A stretch of DNA of 64,000 nucleotides from contig OZ240673.1 of assembly GCA_965198755.1 (NCBI GenBank), forward strand, positions 1,302,001 through 1,366,000, written 5' to 3'. The notes beneath the pieces are model-generated. The model saw only the letters and a program-made list of their open reading frames with translations, was not told where the DNA came from and ran no database searches. Source of the DNA: BOG-908 sp963692875. Its GTDB lineage: Bacteria > Pseudomonadota > Alphaproteobacteria > Acetobacterales > Acetobacteraceae. Below are positions 59,404 to 64,000 of the stretch, in pieces (position 1 is the first letter of the stretch; every line of letters begins with the position of its first letter). Position numbers and translations under genes: made by a program.

Positions 59404-59532
59404 GCAAGCGGTTCTTTTTTGAAAAAAAGAACCAAAAAACTTTTGACTCCGCTGTCGCGCGCTCACCGGAGAAAACCGCGACAGCCGTAGTAAAAGCTTT
59501 TTGCTTCTTTTTCTCGAAAAAGAAGGCCTTGC
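59404..59532. repeat. LR repeat copy 35 between two convergent stop codons
   Basis: The element starts at the base after the fabI TAA and ends at the base before the clc gene's TAA on the other strand. L arm (GGTTC/GAACC), intact central GCTGTCGCG/CGCGACAGC, R arm (CTTC/GAAG). It is the clearest case of the family acting as a shared 3' end. Confidence 0.95.
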
Positions 59533-60846
59533 TTATGCCTTCAGCATCTCCGCCCGCACGAACCCATGCGCCAGCGCATGGTACACGCCCTCCGTGCACA
59601 CTACGCGCGACGCCGCGTAGCCGATCAGCGAGGCCAGCATTAGCGGCACCACCATCGCGTGGTCGTTGGTCATCTCGGTGACGATGACGAACGCGGTGAT
59701 CGGCGCCTGCACCACGCCGGCAAAGTAGGCGACCATGCCGAGCACGATCAGCGCCTGTGCCGGGGCGCCCGGCAGCACCGCCGCCACGTCGGCGCCGATC
59801 CCCGCGCCGACTGCCAGCGAGGGTGCGAAGATGCCGCCCGGGATGCCGCTGATGGAGGAGGCTACGGTGGCCAGCAGCTTCAGCCCGCCAAAGGAGAGGT
59901 TGGGTGCAGCCGGGTTGCCCTGCACCAGGGCACGCGCCTCGCCGTAGCCGGTGCCGAAGGCGGCGCCGTGCGAGAGGATGCCGCATACCGCCACGGCCAG
60001 CCCGCAGGTGCAGGCGAACCAGGTGGGGTATCGCCGAAGCAGGCGGCCGGCGAGTCCCGGGAGGCCGCGGCCAAAGATGATCAGAGTCCGGCTGAAGACG
60101 CCCCCGAGCAGCCCGCCGACCAGGCCCATCAGCGGCACCGCCAGCCACCCCTGCGGCCCGTGCAGCGCAGTGTGGGCGGTGCCGAAATAAGTGTAGTCGC
60201 CCTGCAAGGCCAGCGAGGTGACGCCGGCGGCGATGACCGCGGTGATGACGATGCCGCTGGTGCGCGCCTCGAAGCTGCGGCTCATCTCCTCGATGCCGAA
60301 CACGATGCCTGCCAAGGGCGTGTTGAATGCGGCAGAGACGCCGGCGGCGGCACCGGCCAGGATCAGCCCCGGCTGCCGGCGCGGCGAAAGACGGCCGGCC
60401 GCGAACATGATCGAGGCGCCAACCTGCACCGTGGGGCCCTCGCGGCCGATGGAGGCGCCGCACAGCAGGCCTACCAGCAGCAGCAGCACTTTCCCGGCGG
60501 CCAGGCGCAGCGAGACCAGGCGCGCACGGGCTGCGAAGCTGGTGAGCTCGCGCGCCGCGATCGCCTGCGGGATGCCGCTGCCGCCGGAGTTGGGGAAGTA
60601 GCGGCGCGACACGAAGCTGGCGATGCCGAACCCAGCCGGGGTGAGGCCGAGCGTAATCCAGTCTCGTCCGGCGATCAGGGCGCGGAAGCCGGCGCTGGTG
60701 TGGTCGGCGGTGAACGCCAGCGCCACGGCAACGGCGCCGACGACGATGCCGCCCAGCACGAAGACCGCGCGGCGCTGCGAGCGGGCGGCGGCGAGGCGGA
60801 GACGCCGGGTGTGCCGCAGGCTTGGTCGATATCGGGGGATGGCCAT
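59533..60846 (-). CDS. ClC-family chloride channel/antiporter
   Basis: A 437-residue membrane protein with the three ClC selectivity motifs GSGIPQ, GREGPTVQ (gating Glu) and GGIFAPSLAVGAGIG. No CBS domains, as in bacterial ClcA-type antiporters. It may exchange Cl- and H+ for acid resistance, which would suit an acidophilic relative. ATG 60846 is chosen. It is convergent with fabI through repeat copy 35. Confidence 0.92.
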   Translation of the reverse strand: MAIPRYRPSLRHTRRLRLAAARSQRRAVFVLGGIVVGAVAVALAFTADHTSAGFRALIAGRDWITLGLTPAGFGIASFVSRRYFPNSGGSGIPQAIAARELTSFAARARLVSLRLAAGKVLLLLVGLLCGASIGREGPTVQVGASIMFAAGRLSPRRQPGLILAGAAAGVSAAFNTPLAGIVFGIEEMSRSFEARTSGIVITAVIAAGVTSLALQGDYTYFGTAHTALHGPQGWLAVPLMGLVGGLLGGVFSRTLIIFGRGLPGLAGRLLRRYPTWFACTCGLAVAVCGILSHGAAFGTGYGEARALVQGNPAAPNLSFGGLKLLATVASSISGIPGGIFAPSLAVGAGIGADVAAVLPGAPAQALIVLGMVAYFAGVVQAPITAFVIVTEMTNDHAMVVPLMLASLIGYAASRVVCTEGVYHALAHGFVRAEMLKA

Positions 60847-60891
60847 AGGCGGGTGTTTATACCGGTTAGTCGGCGGCGCTATGCTTGGGCG

Positions 60892-61022
60892 CAAGCAAGC
60901 GGTTATCTTTTGAAGGAGAACTAAAGCTTTTGAGTTCTGAGCTACGCTCCAACGGAGAGGTCCGCGACAGCCGAACCAAAAGCTTTTTGCTTCTTTTTCT
61001 CGAAAAAGAAGGCCTTGCTTCC
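60892..61022. repeat. LR repeat copy 36 (L arm decayed)
   Basis: L arm GCAAGCAAGCGGTTATC...AGGAGAAC lacks its hairpin; the centre keeps GGTCCGCGACAGCC; R arm 60977-61020 (CTTC/GAAG) is intact. It is in the divergent gap between the ClC and nrdB genes. Confidence 0.88.
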
Positions 61023-61045
61023 TTACGTCACCACAACGTGGAAAT

Positions 61046-61055
61046 CAACATGTTG
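61046..61055. promoter_or_regulatory. CAACATGTTG palindrome upstream of nrdB
   Basis: This 10-bp palindrome is 127 nt before the nrdB start. It is only loosely like an NrdR box (ACACWATATAWTGTGT), and a second box is not obvious. Confidence 0.25.
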
Positions 61056-61181
61056 TAGCTCCCGCTTGTCTCACCTACCAGATGCTAGTCAAATAGACCG
61101 TGACGAGTCGTCGTGTGCGCCCTGGAAGCAGCGGCATTACACCCGATTTCGACATTAGACGCCGACCAGACAGGACGCCGC

Positions 61182-62213
61182 ATGGATCAGCACAGCCCCG
61201 TTTCCCACTTGATGGACGAGCAGCCCGTCCGCTTCGACCTGCTGACCGAAAATCCGGTCTACAAGCCGTTCCGTTACCCGTGGGCCTACGACGCCTGGCT
61301 GACCCAGCAACGCGTGCACTGGCTGCCCGAAGAGGTGCCGCTGGCCGACGACGTCAAGGACTGGCACCGCAACCTGACCGACGGCGAGCGCAACCTGGTC
61401 ACGCAGATATTCCGCTTCTTCACTCAGTCCGACGTGGAGGTGAACAACTGCTACATGAAGCATTACAGCCAGGTATTCAAACCCACCGAGGTGCTGATGA
61501 TGCTGTCTGCGTTCTCCAACATCGAGACGGTGCACATCGCAGCGTACAGCCACCTGCTCGACACCATCGGCATGCCGGAGATCGAATACCAGGCGTTTCG
61601 CAGCATCAAGGAGATGCGCGACAAGTTCGACTACATGCAGTCCTTCACCGTAGACAGCAAACACGAGATTGCCAAGACGCTGGCAGCCTTCGGCGCGTTC
61701 ACCGAAGGGTTGCAGCTGTTCGCAAGCTTTGCGATCCTGCTGAACTTTCCGCGCTTCAACAAGCTGAAGGGGATGGGGCAGATCGTCTCGTGGTCGGTGC
61801 GCGACGAGACGCTGCACTGCCTTTCGGTGATCAAGCTGTTCCGCACCTTCATCCAGGAAAACCCGGAAATCTGGACGGAGGACCTGCGGCGCGAACTCTA
61901 CATCTGCTGTGCGACGATCGTGGACCACGAGGACGCGTTCATCGACCTGGCTTTCGAGCTGGGGTCGGTGGACGGGCTGAACGCGGCCGAGGTGAAGAGC
62001 TACATCCGCTTCATCGCCGACCGCCGGCTGATGCAGCTGGGGTTGAACCCGCTGTTCCACGTCGAGCGCAACCCGCTGCCGTGGCTCGACGACATGCTGA
62101 ACGCGCCGGAACACGCGAACTTCTTCGAGAACCGGTCGACGGAGTACAGCAAGGCGTCGACGGTGGGGACGTGGGAAGACGTGTGGACCAGCGTGGACAC
62201 GCTGCGAACCTGA
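61182..62213 (+). CDS. nrdB: Class Ia ribonucleotide reductase small subunit
   Basis: A 343-residue di-iron R2 protein. Metal ligands are visible in TQSDVEVNNCYMKHY, FSNIETVHIAAYSH and SWSVRDETLHC; the radical tyrosine is Y122 (AAYSH). It supplies the tyrosyl radical to NrdA to make dNTPs. No nrdA is in the window. The C-terminal SVDTLRT tail is shorter than in enteric R2. ATG 61182 chosen with AGGA upstream. Confidence 0.94.
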   Translation: MDQHSPVSHLMDEQPVRFDLLTENPVYKPFRYPWAYDAWLTQQRVHWLPEEVPLADDVKDWHRNLTDGERNLVTQIFRFFTQSDVEVNNCYMKHYSQVFKPTEVLMMLSAFSNIETVHIAAYSHLLDTIGMPEIEYQAFRSIKEMRDKFDYMQSFTVDSKHEIAKTLAAFGAFTEGLQLFASFAILLNFPRFNKLKGMGQIVSWSVRDETLHCLSVIKLFRTFIQENPEIWTEDLRRELYICCATIVDHEDAFIDLAFELGSVDGLNAAEVKSYIRFIADRRLMQLGLNPLFHVERNPLPWLDDMLNAPEHANFFENRSTEYSKASTVGTWEDVWTSVDTLRT

Positions 62214-62284
62214 CGGCGGGCGGCGATGGTTGAGTGTCGGCGGAGGTAGGTGCTCGCTGACGGTCGCAGGAGTTGGCTCTAGCA

Positions 62285-62318
62285 GGTTGGCTTGCACGCT
62301 CGGGCGGGCAAGCCGACC
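62285..62318. repeat. GC-rich 11-bp hairpin after nrdB
   Basis: GGTTGGCTTGC (62285-62295) can pair with GCAAGCCGACC (62308-62318). It may be the nrdB transcript end, but no T run follows. Confidence 0.4.
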
Positions 62319-62346
62319 TCAAGTGTCGGCCCATAAGCTGAAGTAA

Positions 62347-62424
62347 GCGACGCCCTTCTTCGAGAAAAAGAAGCAAAAGGCTTTTGTCGCGGATGGCTGA
62401 AATGTTTTTGGCGGCTTTGCTCCC
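62347..62424. repeat. LR repeat copy 37 (decayed L arm)
   Basis: GCGACGCCCTTCTTCGAGAAA, AAGAAGCAAAAGGCTTTTGTC; the centre is reduced to GTCGCGGATGGC. It is followed directly by copy 38. Confidence 0.8.
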
Positions 62425-62439
62425 TGACCGTTCGAAGTC

Positions 62440-62612
62440 CAGCAGAAGGCAAGGCCTTCTTTTCTGAAGAAAAGAAGCAAAAGACTTCTGGTCTGGCTGT
62501 CGCGGAGGTTCCTGCAACGCGTGCCCAAGGGAACAAAAGTTTTTTGGTTCTTTTTTTCAAAAAAGAACCGCTTGCTTCGCTTCTTACCGGTCAGAACCCA
62601 AACGGTTGGTTT
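62440..62612. repeat. LR repeat copy 38
   Basis: L arm 62448-62487 (CCTTC/GAAGC), CTGTCGCGGAGG centre with TGCAACGCGTGCCCAAGG tail, R arm 62534-62577, outer right TTCGCTTCTTACCGGTCAGA to AACGGTTGG. Confidence 0.92.
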
Positions 62613-62720
62613 GACATGTCTCAACCGGCATGCCCGACGAGAGCAAGAGTTTCGTGGCTGTCTGTCAAGAAGGAACCACTTACATGCTTTGCTCGCATGT
62701 TGATGAGCCCGTGACAGCAC

Positions 62721-63272
62721 TTGACCGTTGCCGCTGGCGTAAAGGGCCTGCCAGCGAACTGTTCCCGCTTCCGGTTTCTTATACCTCCTTTAGGAGGGCC
62801 TCAGTTGCTACGAGGTCTGGTCTGGTCAGTCAAATGTGCTTCATGGGCGAGCTTACCGCTTGAGGCACAGTCTGCAACATCGCATCAGGCCAGACACACT
62901 ACCTTTTCCGATTGGTCAGACTTGGACAAGAGCGCCACGCGACCACCGGCCTTCTACAAGGCCGTAGACTTGCATCTCGAAGACGCGGGGGACGGCGTAG
63001 AGGAGATCGTGGTCTACGGCATCCGCCCCGCTCATGCCGAGATGCCGTCAGCGCCGCGCAATGTTCCAATCTCCTCGGGCCCTGCAACCATCGCCGGCGG
63101 CGAGTTCAGAGACGGTAGCTTCGCTGGTTCCCGCGCAACGTTGTCCTTGCCGATTTTTGGCATGCCGGATCTCGAAACCACGCTGAACCTCTCGGGCGGA
63201 CACGACCAGGTCAACACTGCGACGACAGCTGCCTCCGCAGCGCTCACCGCTGGTCTGCGGCTACGGTTCTGA
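62721..63272 (+). CDS. Hypothetical protein (uncertain)
   Basis: An open frame of 183 codons. The C-terminal 120 residues look protein-like (LHLEDAGDGVEEIVVYGIRP, LSLPIFGMPDLETTLNLSGG, ending LRLRF), but the first third overlaps repeat-like DNA (a TTATACC motif and a CCTCC/GGAGG hairpin at 62784-62797), so the real start may be later. The terminal aromatic Phe would suit an outer-membrane beta-strand, which is speculation. No domain recognised. Confidence 0.35.
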   Translation: MTVAAGVKGLPANCSRFRFLIPPLGGPQLLRGLVWSVKCASWASLPLEAQSATSHQARHTTFSDWSDLDKSATRPPAFYKAVDLHLEDAGDGVEEIVVYGIRPAHAEMPSAPRNVPISSGPATIAGGEFRDGSFAGSRATLSLPIFGMPDLETTLNLSGGHDQVNTATTAASAALTAGLRLRF

Positions 63273-63318
63273 ACTCTTCGGCTTGTCACGACGGTGCCGG
63301 CGCGGCACGCTGCCCGCC

Positions 63319-63771
63319 ATGCTCTACCTTGACGACATGCACGAGGGCGACCGCGCAACCCTCGGCCCCATCCACGTCTCTCGTGAGGACGCGCTCGACT
63401 TCGCGCGAAAATACGACCCGCAGCCGTTCCATCTCGACGAGGCGGCCGCGGCAGCGCATCCGTTCTTCAAGCGGCTCGCCATCAGCGGCTGGCAGACCTG
63501 CGCCTACGCCATGCGCCTGATGGTCGACGACATGATTGCCCGCGACATCCAGTCTCTCGGCTCGCCTGGCATCGACAACATACGCTGGCTGAAGCCGGTC
63601 TACCCCGGCGACGCGCTCACGCTCGAGGCCGAGACGCTGGACGTGCGCGTATCACGCAGCAAACCTGAAATGGGTTCGGCCAAGCGTCGCTATACATTTT
63701 GTAACCAGAACGAAGAGGCGGTGATGACGATGGAGGCGACAGGCCTGTTCGCCACCCGTCCTCAAGCCTGA
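63319..63771 (+). CDS. MaoC-like hot-dog fold dehydratase family protein
   Basis: A 150-residue single hot-dog domain: VSREDALDFARKYDPQPFHLDEAAAAAHPFFKRLAISGWQTCAYAMRLMVDDM is the MaoC signature, with the D-x4-H pair of R-specific enoyl hydratases (DPQPFH) and the later GIDNIRWLKPVYPGDALT. It probably hydrates an enoyl-CoA or acts as an acyl dehydratase. ATG 63319 (MLYLDDMHEGD). It is a single gene. Confidence 0.9.
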   Translation: MLYLDDMHEGDRATLGPIHVSREDALDFARKYDPQPFHLDEAAAAAHPFFKRLAISGWQTCAYAMRLMVDDMIARDIQSLGSPGIDNIRWLKPVYPGDALTLEAETLDVRVSRSKPEMGSAKRRYTFCNQNEEAVMTMEATGLFATRPQA

Positions 63772-63931
63772 CCTTGCCGCTACTGTCCCAACCGCGCCGA
63801 AACGCGGCAGAGCACCTTTGTAGAAGGCTCACTATCCGGTCACATCGAGCGACTGTGCTGCATATGTAGCGCACATGCCGCGTTGTGCGCGCGGTAGGCA
63901 GTCTCGCCACCGTATTTCGAGGACACGCGCC

Positions 63932-64000
63932 ATGTTCATGCGCATCGACAAATTGCAGGCAGCCCTGCCGGAACCGAAGAAGCCCGACCCGAACGCGGCC
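63932..64000 (+). CDS. Probable manganese catalase (first 23 codons, cut by window end)
   Basis: It starts MFMRIDKLQAALPEPKKPD and continues past the window. The opening matches what I recall of alphaproteobacterial manganese catalases (M-F-x-R-I-D-K-L-Q-x-x-L-P). Only the N-terminal strand is visible, so no metal ligand can be checked. It would degrade H2O2. Confidence 0.5.
   Translation, partial: MFMRIDKLQAALPEPKKPDPNAA

Overview
The window is GC-rich (very roughly 70 %) bacterial chromosome, best explained as an alphaproteobacterium of the Acetobacteraceae/Rhodospirillales type. This is an inference from gene content (XoxF-type quinoprotein dehydrogenase cluster, ligase-associated repair genes, FabI, PdxH, YmdB, DUF3297, class Ia NrdB) and codon bias; no rRNA or tRNA was seen.

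Layout. (1) 63-15939 is a quinoprotein (PQQ) dehydrogenase island. A leftward run encodes cytochrome c, ABC substrate-binding protein, YVTN beta-propeller, ABC ATPase, ABC permease and an exported protein. A rightward run encodes pqqA, a zinc metallohydrolase and a SoxYZ-like carrier, then two small divergent genes, then xoxF (with the lanthanide-type Asp-Tyr-Asp motif), xoxG, xoxJ and a CXXCW rhodanese. It ends with a FIST sensor gene overlapping a hybrid histidine kinase, the likely regulator. (2) 16144-28692 is a mixed housekeeping and accessory stretch: DMT exporter, YmdB, secreted glyoxalase-fold protein, fRMsr, ligase-associated exonuclease, class A beta-lactamase, small membrane proteins, an HTH/DUF2975 pair and a GH16 enzyme. 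(3) 29035-39327 holds DNA-repair genes (ligase-associated helicase, PdeM, photolyase, a second phosphoesterase) interrupted by a lower-GC 3.8-kb SIR2-domain gene that looks like a transferred anti-phage gene. (4) 39716-43884 is a cobalamin/haem-type ABC importer with a CDF metal exporter and YjbQ. (5) 44235-53717 includes a multidomain acyl-AMP ligase/ACP/hydrolase, YqgE, a peroxiredoxin, a GIY-YIG/Sel1 protein and a fused indolepyruvate oxidoreductase. (6) 54090-64000 includes a frameshifted pseudogene, murI, DUF3297, an exonuclease, GNAT, pdxH, fabI, a ClC channel, nrdB, a MaoC-like protein and the first codons of a probable manganese catalase.

The most striking feature is a dispersed repeat family, called the LR repeat here, with about 40 copies in 64 kb, in most intergenic gaps. 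A full copy is about 205 bp: outer ends resembling TTATACCAAC, then GCAAGC and an A/T-rich hairpin arm (L), a GC-rich centre containing CTGTCGCGGA, and an inverted arm (R). Copies lie against stop codons. Inside overlapping gene pairs they are read in frame. In four genes (beta-propeller, SoxYZ-like carrier, xoxJ, BtuF-like protein) the repeat codes for the basic start of the signal peptide. Several other genes take their stop codon or last residues from a copy, and one gene is truncated by a copy.
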